A DNA stretch of 64,000 nt. It comes from Aquatica leii. Lineage: Eukaryota; Arthropoda; Insecta; Coleoptera; Lampyridae. Positions 1-10,573 of the stretch are shown here, piece by piece; position 1 is the first letter of the stretch; each line of letters begins with the position of its first letter. Location: contig CM069432.1 of assembly GCA_035610365.1 (NCBI GenBank), positions 280,773,482 through 280,837,481 of the forward strand, in the 5' to 3' direction. The notes under the pieces are model-generated. The model did not search any database, had not been told where the DNA came from, and saw only the letters and a program-made list of their open reading frames with translations. A program made the position numbers and the translations under genes.

Positions 1-1
1 G

Positions 2-248
2 GCGGCAGATGTCACGGAACTTAAGCTGAGGGTTGTGGCAGAAGAACTGCTACCGGTAAGGTACATCGGTAAATTTGCTTTCAGAAACTCTCAAATTAAG
101 TTAAATATTGACTAGGTGAAATCCAACAAAAAGAAGACCATTGAAACGGAAGTACCGAAACCTTGGGAGCACGTTGATTATTAAGAACGACAGCAAAACA
201 TACGCGGAGCTATTGAGGGCGGCCAAGCAAGTCGTGGGCATTTGTTAA
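2..248 (+). pseudogene. Possible LINE gag-like fragment at window edge
   Basis: A short open stretch reads in frame from base 2 to a GGTAAG that looks like a splice donor near 54-59. A second open stretch follows from about 115 and ends in WEHVDY at 164-181. After a one-base shift, 183-245 reads KNDSKTYAELLRAAKQVVGI and then stops. The TYAELLRAAK segment resembles the start of R1/Jockey-type LINE gag proteins, which often carry a TYAEVL-like motif. The piece is short, broken and cut by the window edge, so this is an inference. It could instead be the end of a host gene. Confidence 0.2.
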
Positions 249-628
249 TTTCCGCAGTGAACCAAGCAACGTTAGAAACTATTAAAGGTTCTCATGTAAA
301 ATTTTCAAAAAATCGATTTTTTTTTATTACATTTTTCGAAAGGTATAAGTGTATACTTTATTGTGTTAAAAGCGTTTTTCGATCCGCGCATCACAAGAGT
401 TTCTACAGCCCATTATTTGAACCGATGTCCCGGCCGCCACGGGTCGCTATCGGCTCGAGACGCGCGACTCAGGTAGAAACCTTTTCTCGGCATTATGCAC
501 GTTCCCATAATGCAGAGGGCGCCACTTTTGCCGCGACTGAACAGCTGATGCTTGTAGCGCATCTGAATAGTTAGTAATTCGGCATTGTTCATGCAAGCCG
601 GTCGCGTGCGCGTTTGTTGGACGTAAAC

Positions 629-2362
629 ATGCCGAATTTATATAAAAAAGGCAAGCGCGGAAGTGCGAATCGTCATTCTCGACGTTCGAAGGACAAATTT
701 AAGGGAAATCAGTTTACCGCCGAAACCGATACCGACTATGTAAGCACATCTGCGAAGAAGTTGAAAAGTGCGAGTTACGAGGACATTGAAGTGAACCCGA
801 ACATTAATTACGTAATTTGCAACTTTTTCACCATCTTCAACTTCTTGAGTCAGTGTTTGGTTTGCAAGTCCTGCGGCGGAGACGTGAAATTCGACCGTAC
901 ACAGGGAGCAGGATTAGCCTTCAAACTTGTGGTGAAGTGCTCGTGCGACACCCGGTATGTGTTTTCCAGCCCCAACATCGGCCAATCGTACGAAGTCAAC
1001 CGCCGTTTCATGTTCGCGATGCGCATGCTGGGGGTCGGACTGCAAAGTTTGAAGACCTTTTGCGGGTTCATGGACATATCAAGTACATTCAGCAACAACA
1101 TCTACTACAGTTTTCTCACCATGCTTCAAACTGCCTCAAAATCAGTTTTCGAAGTGATCCAAAAGAAGGCTGTCGACGAGGAAATCCACCTGAATGCTGA
1201 AAACGGTAATGAAGCACTGCACTTGAGCGTTTCAGGAGACGGTTCGTGGAAAAAACGAGGGTTCTCATCACTTTTTGGGATTTCTTCACTGATTGCAAAG
1301 TACTCCGGCAAAGTTTTGGACTTTGTTGTGAAATCCTCATTCTGTCAATCTTGTGCTAATTGGGCGTCGAAGAAAGGAACGGCAGAATACGATGAATGGC
1401 TGCAATCGCATGACGAAAACTGCAGTGCGAATCACCACGGCAGTGCAGGGAAAATGGAGGTCGATGCCATGAAGAAAATGTTCGCGCGTTCAGAGGAAAT
1501 GCTGGGGGTGAAATATACCAATTACATCGGGGACGGAGACGCAAAAACTTTCAAGGCTCTCTTGGACTTGGATCCATACGAAGACGTTACTCTACATAAA
1601 AAAGAATGCGTCGGTCACGTGCAGAAACGTATGGGGAGCAGACTGCGAGCAGTGAAGAAAAGAACCAAGGGACTTGGAGGAAAAGGCGCGGGTAAGCTGA
1701 CGGACAAGCTGATAGCTGATTTGACGACCTACTACGGACTGGCGATCAGAAGACACCCCGACTCCGCAGCGAAGATGAAGGATGCTGTCTGGGCTACATT
1801 CCTCCACAAGTGTTCGACTGACAAGGATCCGCAGCATATGAAGTGTCCAGAAGGTGTTGACAGCTGGTGTAAGTGGCGTGTGGCAGAGGCAAAAGGCGAA
1901 TTGGCTTCATTTGAACACGACCATCCTCTTCAGAAGAACGTCCAAGATGCGATCAAACCCGTCTACGAGGCTCTTTCCGCTGATGATTTGTTAAACCGCT
2001 GCACTGGAGGAAATACCCAAAACTCCAATGAATGTTTCAACGGCTGTGTGTGGAGATTGGCTCCGAAACACTTGCATTCTGCTGCTCAGACCATCGAATG
2101 TGTCACATATATAGCTGCGAACTTGTTTAACGAAGGAGGATCGTCGTTGTTGAAGACTTTGAACGCTCTGGGAGTTACCGTTGGCCTGGAAGCAACCCAT
2201 TACGTCCGAACCTCTGATGAGCAACGACTGCAAGCTGCCGAACGGAAGGTGTCCAGCTACGCGAGGACGGCTTATCTAGAGAAAAAAATTCGGGCCATTT
2301 CTCAGCACGAGCAATTCGAGTTGGAGGAAGGACTGATTTACGGACCTGGGATTGCAGACTAA
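629..2362 (+). CDS. Mutator-like transposase-domain protein, intact ORF
   Basis: This is the only long uninterrupted reading frame in the window, 577 residues from the ATG at 629 to TAA at 2360-2362. The frame opens further upstream only through TTG codons, so 629 is the first ATG. The basic N-terminus (KKGKRGSANRHSRRSKDKFK) suggests nuclear targeting or DNA binding. A zinc-ribbon-like region follows (CKSCGG near residue 78, CSCDTRY near 102). Then comes the Mutator-like transposase domain found in many arthropod proteins: SGDGSWKKRG near 202, a Cys/His cluster (FCQSCANW through CSANHHGS, about 236-270), YIGDGDAKTF near 300 and HKKECVGHVQKRMGSRLR near 324. A late NECFNGCVWRLAPK segment (about 467) may supply the acidic residue of the DDE triad. 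Known: the domain is related to MuDR transposases. Not seen: flanking TIRs or a target duplication. It may be a recent element with unrecognised ends or a domesticated transposase. The lack of any stop or frameshift contrasts with all its neighbours. Confidence 0.8.
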   Translation: MPNLYKKGKRGSANRHSRRSKDKFKGNQFTAETDTDYVSTSAKKLKSASYEDIEVNPNINYVICNFFTIFNFLSQCLVCKSCGGDVKFDRTQGAGLAFKLVVKCSCDTRYVFSSPNIGQSYEVNRRFMFAMRMLGVGLQSLKTFCGFMDISSTFSNNIYYSFLTMLQTASKSVFEVIQKKAVDEEIHLNAENGNEALHLSVSGDGSWKKRGFSSLFGISSLIAKYSGKVLDFVVKSSFCQSCANWASKKGTAEYDEWLQSHDENCSANHHGSAGKMEVDAMKKMFARSEEMLGVKYTNYIGDGDAKTFKALLDLDPYEDVTLHKKECVGHVQKRMGSRLRAVKKRTKGLGGKGAGKLTDKLIADLTTYYGLAIRRHPDSAAKMKDAVWATFLHKCSTDKDPQHMKCPEGVDSWCKWRVAEAKGELASFEHDHPLQKNVQDAIKPVYEALSADDLLNRCTGGNTQNSNECFNGCVWRLAPKHLHSAAQTIECVTYIAANLFNEGGSSLLKTLNALGVTVGLEATHYVRTSDEQRLQAAERKVSSYARTAYLEKKIRAISQHEQFELEEGLIYGPGIAD

Positions 2363-2729
2363 TCGTGAGTTATGAGAAAAATTCCGCGAAAACACATTAC
2401 CTGAATCCATGTTCTGAAACCGCAAAAACCTTCATTTTCGGATTTAGGTTCAATTTTTTCATTTTTTGATCCGCCATATTGGATCGGCCATTTTGAATTT
2501 TGAAAAACTGACTTCAGATTCGGATTCAGCGATGTTCAAAACTATTAATTCCATGTCATTGTTGCGAAAAATTGACATTTTATCACGAATATTCATTCCA
2601 CTATGTTCCCAAAACTTTAAGCGCGTTTATCTCGAAACATGATTTTTCCAGACTGCGTACAATTTCATTTGAGAACGGTTCGATGTACAACCTTAAACTT
2701 TTGCCCGCTCGAAAGAAAACCTTTTTCTC

Positions 2730-2889
2730 TGGAGTATAGACCTATAAAATGTACAAATTGTTTATATTAACGATTTTTTATAAGGCCTTGAAGTGGAAAA
2801 AAAGACCCGAAAAAACGCCACTTTTTTTTTGAGATAGTCCACAATTGTCAAATTTCGACTTTTTTCAAATGTTATAGGTCTATACTCCA
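2730..2889. repeat. 18-bp perfect inverted repeat downstream of Mutator-like ORF
   Basis: TGGAGTATAGACCTATAA at 2730-2747 is matched by its exact reverse complement at 2872-2889, with 124 bases between. An AATAAA at 2889-2894 overlaps the right end and could serve the Mutator-like ORF as a polyadenylation signal. The pair could be subterminal repeats of the element or a separate small hairpin element. Confidence 0.55.
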
Positions 2890-2894
2890 ATAAA

Positions 2895-3995
2895 TTGAAT
2901 TCGCTTTTTGAAGGTATTTTTCTTTTTTTGTTACAGTCAAATCCTGAGGAGCCAGGTTGTACGCAACTTTCCAGTGCAGCGCTGACGTCACTCTACACTG
3001 TTACTCACCACGGGCGCCATTTTGATTGAAATTCAATAAAAAAATTTGAAAATATAGACAATAGAATAACCTTTCAGAATCCCCAAACCTTATCCTGCTA
3101 TCTCTTTTCATTGCCGAGAACAAAAATTCCAAACTTTGCCTACTTTTTGGTCGTTTACATGAGAACTTCCCCTTAAGACAAAAGTAGTTCCAGAGATTTG
3201 TAACACTCTTCCGGGGTAGCTTGCGGTAGATACGTTGAGATAAATAAACACAATAATATAAACTTAAGTATATTGTAATAATTACAAAAAAAACTCTTAA
3301 ATAAATGATTTCCTGGCGTGTTGTTTTTCGCCTTTGAGCGACGCCCCCAATGTGACGCCTCTGGTAGTTTATTTCGCACTGCAAGGTTAATAAGGTTATT
3401 AGTGTCAAATGCGCTTGTACGAAAATGGCGGCGTGAATTTCCAGCTGCGAACTTTGCTGCAAGTAATTTAATTAAAATACGGTGCTCTGTAATTAATCGA
3501 GATGTTAGTAGGATTTACACAGGTGAGTTAATGTATTATACAAACGGTAAAATAACGGGGAACGGTTAAACGGAATTTTCAGGTTAAATCGGACAGGCGC
3601 GTTATCTACAACAGGTGTGTGGAAAATTACTGGTATAAGTTCCAATAATGAATGAACGTGAATGCTACTAACACAAATATTACGGGTGTACAAGGATCGT
3701 ACATGCAATATAAACAGGATCTTAAATGGAATTTACTAGGAGGTTGCGACTTGTACGAAGGTTACTACAGGGTATGTATGAATTGTGAAATGACAATGAA
3801 CGAATGGGTTTTTTAGAGATGACAGGATACAGGGATGGCAACTGACTTTAAGGGAAGATGTAGGGGTCGAGAATGTTGTTTCGGTAATGAATACTAGTTT
3901 TCAAGATTTAACGATAATGAATGAATGCTACGTGGAAGTACGGTGGAGGCTAAATCCCGTTTTATGTCTCAAGGTTTCGGTGCAATGATTACTCA
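2895..3995. other. No gene recognised; AT-rich intergenic DNA
   Basis: Open frames here, including one of 153 codons on the minus strand at 3001-3462, show no domain I recognise. They look like chance frames in AT-rich DNA. From about 3640 the sequence is rich in loosely repeated AATGAATG-type units, for example at 3648 and 3915. Confidence 0.4.
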
Positions 3996-4232
3996 GGTAA
4001 CTATCGGCGGTTCGCCAGTATCCACCAACAAGTAATTCTATTATAAAGTTTATTTACAGGGTTTACTGGGAGGTTTCGGTTCGTGGATGCAATCACTTGG
4101 GTAACTATCGGCGGTTCGCCAGTATCCACCAACAAGCAATTATGTTCCCGGAGGCTTTTAGAGGTCAAACGACCCAATACGGAGATTACGTTGGCTAGTG
4201 TAACTATCGGCAATTATCGCCACTATCCACAC
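3996..4232. repeat. Short tandem array, about 100-bp period
   Basis: A 37-bp block beginning GGTAACTATCGGCGGTTCGC at 3996-4032 recurs without change at 4100-4136. A diverged third copy begins with TAACTATCGG at 4201. The spacings are 104 and 99 bases. The interspersed AGGTTTCGGT segments near 3972 and 4071 also repeat, so the larger unit is duplicated. No coding function is evident. It is a degenerate minisatellite or the tail of a repeat element. Confidence 0.6.
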
Positions 4233-4829
4233 TGGCCCCAACACGGAATTGCAGATCAGAGAAATTATTTACAACAGGGATGTATACGAAATAACGAAAT
4301 TAAAAAGGATCATTCAGGTAAAATAAAATAAAATCGATCAATACTGGTACAAAAGGGTGGCTACTTACAAATACAGGTGCTGGCGATGAATACACTCGGT
4401 ACAGGTGACAGGACGAGGTACATGCAAGAGGTACGGAATGAATGAAAGATGATGATGATACAAAATGTAACAAATATGATTGTGGTACAAAATGAATGAA
4501 ATATTCGGATGCAAATGGTAAATCGCGAATCAGGAGAATTGTCAGGTACGGTGCAGGTTGTTAATATTTTTGGACGGTTCAGGACGGTTATATTTCCAGG
4601 TAAACACAAGGAGAACTGGTAAAAATAGATAGATTTTCCCGGTGATGCATGCTATTTTATACGGCTGGTGGTCACGCTTCGGTGGACATTTAAGAGTAGG
4701 GATTCTTCGTCTGCGCGATCATGTACTCTTGTAGACGCGACGAGGTCGAAGTCCACGCGTATTTGTTGGGATTTTTACACAATTTTATTACAAATACGGA
4801 CATCACAATCGGTTTCGTTACAGATTAAG

Positions 4830-7230
4830 GGGGTCGAATGTTCTATCAAGAGCCCAGGGAGAACACTACATATACACAACCTCGACGAAGTCTCCACTAG
4901 TGAGGAAGTAAGGAATGCCTTAACTCTGACAAGGAGGGCCACACTGGATCGGCCTGCATTCTGGAGAAATTCTGTGCAATATGGAACTGCGAGAAGCATA
5001 CCCAAATTCAAAAGACGTATTTACAAAAAAAGACGCGATTAAATACCCTCATGTTATGTATCGCCAAACATCAGCAATTTAGAATTTCAGGCAGCAGTAG
5101 AAAAAACTTTTGAACATAGGAAACGGTGCGATGTCCCAACGATTGTCGCCGCTGATTTTAATGCAAAAGCTGTAGAATGGGGATCTAATAAAACAAGCAG
5201 AAGAGGAGAGTTGTTGCTAGACTGGGTGACAACGGATGATCTGGTAAGAGGAGAGTCTAAGCGATCATAATTTCATATTTTTTGAAATAGAAAAACAAAG
5301 AAATAAAGAAGGAAAACAATACAGGCACCTCCCGGTTAGATGGAACATAAATAAAATAAACAGCAGAAAGTTTAATGAAACATTGAGGGATGTGATATCC
5401 AATACGGCGATTTTAAACCTTGAGCTAATTATAAGAGCAATTAAGACTGCCTGTGACAACAGAATGCCGCGCGCCATAGGTGGTAGGAGCAACAATTGTA
5501 TATATTGGTGGTCAGAGAACCTTAAAAAACTCCGAGAAACATGTAACAAAGCTGGCAGGAAATGACAACGGCTAGTTAAATCATCAAATGACAAAACAAA
5601 AAATATAGCTCGGCGAATATTTTTAGAAGCTAGGAATCTGCGATTTGCACGGCTAACAAGAAGGCGTGACAAGATGTATGTGCAGAGCTAAACTCAAACC
5701 CATGGGTTCTGCGAACAAAGTTGTATCCAAAATATTCAAATTAGGTCAGAAGGAAAGAAAATTATGGATAAACTTTTTCCTGCACATAGTACAACTAAAT
5801 GAGGCTACATGAGTTACTTCCCTTCTACGTCCTTTTTCTAAGGAAGAGCTGGAGACGGCGATTAGCATGTGCGGTAATAGGAATGTCCATTAAGATAGCG
5901 GTTAGGAACCATCCGGAGGTCTTTCTAGAAATGTATGCAGGTAGCAAAATTTTCGAAAAGCTGGAAGGAAGCTAATCCAGCCCTAATACCAAAGTTTGGT
6001 AAAGGCGACAATTAAGGGTTATCTTTTCGCCCTATCTGCAATTCGGCTTTAAGAAAGAGAAGTCGACAATAGGCGCGGTAGACCGGATTTATAGACTTGC
6101 TAAGAATGCTAAGAAAAGTACCTGGAGGACACGCACACGCGTTAGTTTCACTGAACATCCAAAATGCTTTTAACTCAGTTCCGTGGGCACTGATGATTGA
6201 TAAGATGAGAAAAAAAGACTAACCCACACTTAGTTAAAATAATTGCCAGCTACCTGTCAGAAAGAAGTGTAACTTCTACCGATACTCGTAATCCCAGATT
6301 GCAACACATAGTAACCTGTGGTGTGGTTCCGTCCTGGGACCCACAACCTGGAATCTGTTTTACGATGACCTTTTGTTGGTATTGCTTCCGGTACAAATCA
6401 AACTTACGGCACACGCGAACGACCTTGCAACCTTCAGACAGGGTGACACGCCGCAGAATTGAAAGGGTAATATGAATATATTGAATACGGTGGACAAGTG
6501 ACTAAGAGCCAACAAGTTGAAAGTAGCAAAAGAAAGCAGAAGCATACAATTTAGATATAGGGATGTACTCGTCAAGGTTAAAGATACGATGGAGTATTTG
6601 GGAGTTACCTTGGACAAACATCTTAAGTTTGCTCCGCACATTACAAAGGTGATTGAGAAGGCCAACAAAAGATAGTCAGCTCTTGCTAGGCTGATGTCTA
6701 ACGTTAAGACTGCAAAACTCAGTAAGAAGAATCATTATGACGACAGTTCATTCAACCATTTTATATGCCGCCCCGGTGTGGTATCAAGTCTTTAGTATTA
6801 ATAGAATTAAAAACTTGACAGAGAAAACTCAAAGAAGAATCGCGTTAAGAATCATCACTGGGATAGTCTTGCTAGAGTGTTAGTGGACACAGTTCCAATG
6901 GATCTAATGGCGAAAGAGCAATATAACCTTAAGAATGGTATGGGTTAAGAAAAAGACCATTATGCAAAAATGGCAAGAGTGATGGGCGCTGTATCAGAAA
7001 GCGAAATGGTCTAGAATACTAATCCCTAACTTAAACAAGTGACAGAAAAGAAAATTTGGTAACATCAGCTACCATAGTACTCAAGCGCTTACGAGACATG
7101 AATGCTTCGGTAATTACCTAACCGGTATTAAGAAGAAAACTGACCCTTCATGATTTTTGTGTGGGGAAGAAATAAATCATTTTTATACTATTAATACACT
7201 ATAAGAGATAAAGGAGGAGGACAAAGTTGG
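4830..7230 (+). pseudogene. Decayed R1-like LINE (gag, EN, RT)
   Basis: Domains appear in LINE order across many stops and shifts. A gag remnant with LHIHNLDEVSTSEEVRNALT lies at about 4860-4920. An APE-type endonuclease piece at 5060-5250 includes AADFNAKAVEWGS. Reverse transcriptase pieces run from about 5340 to 6660. The catalytic YADD box is altered to HANDLA at 6412-6429, and TMEYLGVTLDKHLKF lies near 6590. A C-terminal remnant at about 7140-7190 reads CGEEINHF, as in the Cys-His box of R1-group ORF2. Known: R1-type elements encode a gag-like ORF1 and an EN-RT ORF2. This copy cannot be functional because the frame is broken dozens of times and the active-site box is changed. Placement within the R1 group is from motif resemblance only. 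Confidence 0.75.
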
Positions 7231-7690
7231 TACAAAGAAAACTGTTTACAACAGAACATTCATTAAGAAGTTTTCACGTTGACATTCTATTTTCTCCCAA
7301 AGTCATATGGGTTCCCACTCTTGTAGCTATATTAAGTGCTTTAAATATTTTCTATAGACTGAGTTTTTATCGCTACATGATTTTATCTTTAGTAGTTAAG
7401 ATATGAATGTGACCTTTTATGGCTTTTTATTAGTTCCGAAGTTAAGAAAAGTTATGTTAGGCTACTATACATCTTAGGTTTATTGAGGTTATGCAAGGTT
7501 GAAGAAAACTGTTCAGTGTCCCACTTTGCATGACTGACCGGGTACAGGGCCACCTGAGCATGCCATTAACAGGAAGTAGATATACTTTGGCAAACGACCG
7601 TCACTAACTCTAAGTATACAGTTTTTGTAGATAAACATACAAACACACACAAAAAAGGTTTATGTTTATATCGTTTATATTGTGACAGTG
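7231..7690. other. No gene seen; possible LINE 3' tail
   Basis: AT-rich DNA follows the last recognisable LINE motif. It may include the 3' untranslated part of that LINE. No domain, repeat or signal stands out. Confidence 0.35.
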
Positions 7691-7699
7691 AGCTGTAAC

Positions 7700-8810
7700 A
7701 AGTGCGGGGCACCCGTTCCAAGGCCATATACTACTTTTGCAAAAGAAGCAAGAAAAAGTTTGAAAGCTTGGAAAAGTTGGAAGAGATGAGATACAGTCCA
7801 AACGTATTCAATCAGCTACAGGTGAAACAAAGCAACACACTCAATTTAAAGATAATTATTTCAGAATTACTTCTATTGCTCAAGACTTATTGGCAAAGCT
7901 TAATGGCACAGCAAAAAACAACTCTAATAGTAATTTTCCTTCTACTAGCAACAAAACAAAACATTCAAGCAATCATTCTAACATTCAATTTGCCAGATTT
8001 CCATTCCACGATATTCTGGTGAATTAGAAAACTTCTTGTTTGAAGCTTGATGAAATAACCGGCACTATGCCAATCTTTCACGTAGGTCGTAATTTATTCC
8101 GTATTCCAGACAATATTAAATTTTCTGATTAAATGTTCTGAAAGATCTTCGTGATCGTATTTCTAGATTTTTGGAGCTCGAAAGCTAGCCACCAGAAGAG
8201 GATTTATCTTTAAAAAAAAGTGATTGTAAAGCACATTTTGCTCAAACCGTTGCTAAAAATACGGATGGCAGGTTTTTAAGAATGCTGTTTCATGTCTTGG
8301 CGAGTCACAAGACATTGCCCGAAAACGATTCTTCTTTCTGGAACGCCGGCTTTAGGCTAATCCAAATCTGTTTATTTGTTACACTGCTTTTATGTAAGAA
8401 TACCAAGCTTTAAGACAGATGACTGTGTGAACTCTTTATGATGACAAAAATGCTTACTATCTGCCTCATCATGGAGTATTGAAAGAAACTAGTCTAACTA
8501 CAAAGGTTCGCGTTGTTTTTAATGGTTCTTCTGTTACTATTCTAAGTTAGTCGTTGAATGAAATTCACATGGTTGGTCCAACCATACCATACAATATATT
8601 TTCCATTTTAGGTTTCTTTCTAAAGTACTAACTGATGTCTCTAATTTGGACGTACACCCTAGCGTTCTTAAATTTGGTGCTGATGAGCACACACATACGC
8701 TAAGAATAATCTGGTCGTTTCAAACAGAAAGCTTTGCTTTTACCATTTCTCAGCTTTCAACTGGAATCATAACTAAATGAGTTATGCTCTCCAAAATAGC
8801 TCAAATATTT
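7700..8810 (+). pseudogene. BEL/Pao-1 relic, part 1 (gag and start of pol)
   Basis: Fragments of a BEL/Pao polyprotein appear in several frames. Gag-like text at about 7840-8035 includes DNYFRITSIAQDLLAKLNG and a FSGELENF-like turn. From about 8140 the pol lead-in is seen (RFLELES, then AHFAQTVAKNTDGRFL near 8230-8280). RT-like text follows at about 8450-8640 (YYLPHHGVLKE, TTKVRVVF, EIHMVGPTIPYNIFSIL). The gag C-terminus and protease are missing between about 8060 and 8140, so this copy was internally deleted before or during decay. The piece ends exactly at the target duplication of the MULE inserted at 8811, and its pol text resumes at 10574. Confidence 0.75.
8802..8810. repeat. 9-bp target-site duplication, left (CAAATATTT)
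   Basis: CAAATATTT here is repeated at 10574-10582 directly outside the right TIR. Nine bases is the usual duplication size for Mutator-like elements. Confidence 0.85.
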
Positions 8811-8847
8811 CGATACGCGACATTTGGGCGCCGGCGATTGGGCGACG
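8811..8847. repeat. MULE left TIR
   Basis: Starts CGATACGCGACA and continues into the GC-rich TTTGGGCGCC core. Its reverse complement is at 10537-10573. Confidence 0.85.
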
Positions 8848-9038
8848 GCGTTTCGGCGCCGGGTGTTTCGACGCTAGAAAAAAATTGAATGGAGTGAAAG
8901 TGAAATGGGATTCTTATGTTATTGGGCAACATTTTTTGACACGGGCCAGATCAAAATTTGTTGTATGTACTACGTTGGTTAACAAAAAATGTATGTAAGT
9001 ACAATTTCACTTTCAGTCCATAAAAAATATTAGATACC

Positions 9039-10172
9039 TCAATTCATTATACTCAGCAGGCCGTCGATAAATTTCCATAGCGACGGATGGTCCATACCTA
9101 ATTGGCACTGCAAACTACGATGAGCAGCCTCCGCAAAATTATCGGTACGATCTTCATTATTACGCACTATTTGGTACACGTTCCAAATATTTGGCGAAAA
9201 TAACGCCCTCCTGCGTGTGTGGTTTCTATTTCGCCTTCCAACGTAGTTATCTTCGAACCATTTTAAAATTGGTTGCAATTCCTTCGGTAATTGTGCAGAA
9301 AGCCCTTTAATTGCGTCATCAATGTGATCTAGAGGAGTAAAGATGAAACAGGCAGCCCAGTAATCGTGCCGTTGGAAATGCTTCAGCCACTGATGTTTCG
9401 TAATCCAACGAAACAGTTTCAGGTTGAAATTGCGGCCACATTTCTTTTATAATTGAAAACAGCCGATTGCACGTTTGCCGTTGCTTGTTTGGCAATAACG
9501 CGTACAAAACGAGAAATACGAATCCACCCCTGTTTGCCAAAATAACGTAAATTTGGTAGAATAACGGAGGCGCTTGCCGAAATGTTTCATCCATAAAAAA
9601 TTGTTTCATATGCTGACTCTATCGTGCGTTATCTTCCTTCCCAAATATTATTATTCTAAATGGGTCCGGCTACTCTGATCCGGTATCCTTCAATAAGAAC
9701 ATCTCGAATTGTTCAGGAGACATTTGTATAGTCTGTACGCTTCCGGAATTACTAACGTTTCCAGATCCATCGGAGTTGGGGGTGCAGCAGTGATACGGTT
9801 TCGCGTCCGCTGACACAATCTTCTAATAGCACCCTTGTTGGGCAACTGCCCTGGAACTGCAGGCCCAGTGCCCTCCAGGGCATGGTTAAGTATTTGGGCA
9901 GGAGTCTCCATGGTTTGTTTGGCACGTCTTTTAATATCAACTTTTATTTTAGAAACACTTACGCATGCCGCATCACTACCATGATTGTGGTTACCCGAGG
10001 AGCACAAATATTCCGCATCCACTGTTGTATGGACACGACCTAGGCACTTGTCCGCTTTTCGCTCACATCTCCAAAATTTTTTTGTTCCATCTTTGCTTGC
10101 CTTGTCAAAAACGTAGATGTAACCATTATAGGACACCTTTTTTTTGTTCCGCTTACTTTGAGTACCTTCCAT
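9039..10172 (-). pseudogene. MULE transposase with N-terminal FLYWCH zinc finger, frameshifted
   Basis: The start is the ATG at 10172. The first frame (10172-9690) opens with basic residues. It then holds a FLYWCH-type zinc finger at about residues 14-70, visible as GYIYVFDKA, KKFWRCERK, CLGRVHT and a closing GNHNHG. The helical linker follows. After a frame change, 9609-9319 carries the MULE transposase core. MDETF supplies the first catalytic Asp, the LYALLPNKQ strand follows, VSLDYE has the second Asp, and GCLFH is typical of MULE domains. After another change, 9278-9039 carries the C-terminal part, with DNFAEAAH matching the region of the third acidic residue. Known: FLYWCH-MULE fusions are common in insects. 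At least two frameshifts make this copy inactive, though all landmarks survive. Confidence 0.82.
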
Positions 10173-10536
10173 AATTAAATGTAGACTTGGACACTATTAC
10201 GCTCACAAAATTATGGCAACAAATATCTGCAGACAACTGAAGAGACTGATGTAGAAGAGTAAGTTTAAATACTACAATTTTCTAATTACACTAATCTTCT
10301 TAATTGCTTTCTGATCACAGGACAAGACAATAATTAAAATATTTTCCATATTAAATGTACAACAATTAAGAAAATACCGATATTGCAAAATTTACTTTAA
10401 ATATTCAATAATATAAAGGGTAATATAAAGTAGCGTTTTGAAAGTGCGTTGATAAATTTTCTTGCATAACATAATTACGGCACCGAAACGCCTGGCACCC
10501 AAACGCCTAGCGCCCAAACGCCTGGTGCCCAAAATT

Positions 10537-10573
10537 CGTCGCCCAATCGCCGGCGCCCAAACGTCCTGCTTCG
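10537..10573. repeat. MULE right TIR
   Basis: Reverse complement of the left TIR over 37 bases with a few differences in the outer ten. It is followed at once by the second CAAATATTT. Confidence 0.85.

Larger units (their letters stand above)
8811..10573 (-). mobile_element. MULE DNA transposon with FLYWCH transposase, nested in BEL/Pao-1
   Basis: A complete-looking 1,763-bp element. The TIRs are 37 bp (8811-8847 and 10537-10573). They share an unbroken inner 25-bp core beginning TTTGGGCGCCGGCGATTGGG and differ only in the outer bases. Inward of the right TIR, 10481-10536 holds several GC-rich GGCGTTTGGGCGC-like units, and the left end has shorter ones, so the termini are built from reiterated GC-rich modules. 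The 9-bp duplication CAAATATTT flanks the element. Coding pieces for a FLYWCH domain and a MULE transposase lie inside on the minus strand. The outer sequences belong to one BEL/Pao pol frame, which confirms insertion. Confidence 0.9.

Noticed and set aside
242..574. 110-codon plus-strand frame
   Set aside because: No recognisable motif. It starts at a non-ATG codon and lies in the leader of the Mutator-like ORF.
3001..3462. 153-codon minus-strand frame
   Set aside because: No domain, AT-driven composition and no initiation context. Likely chance.
8811..8880. CpG-rich promoter island
   Set aside because: The GC-rich sequence is the TIR of the MULE, with its inverted copy at 10537-10573.
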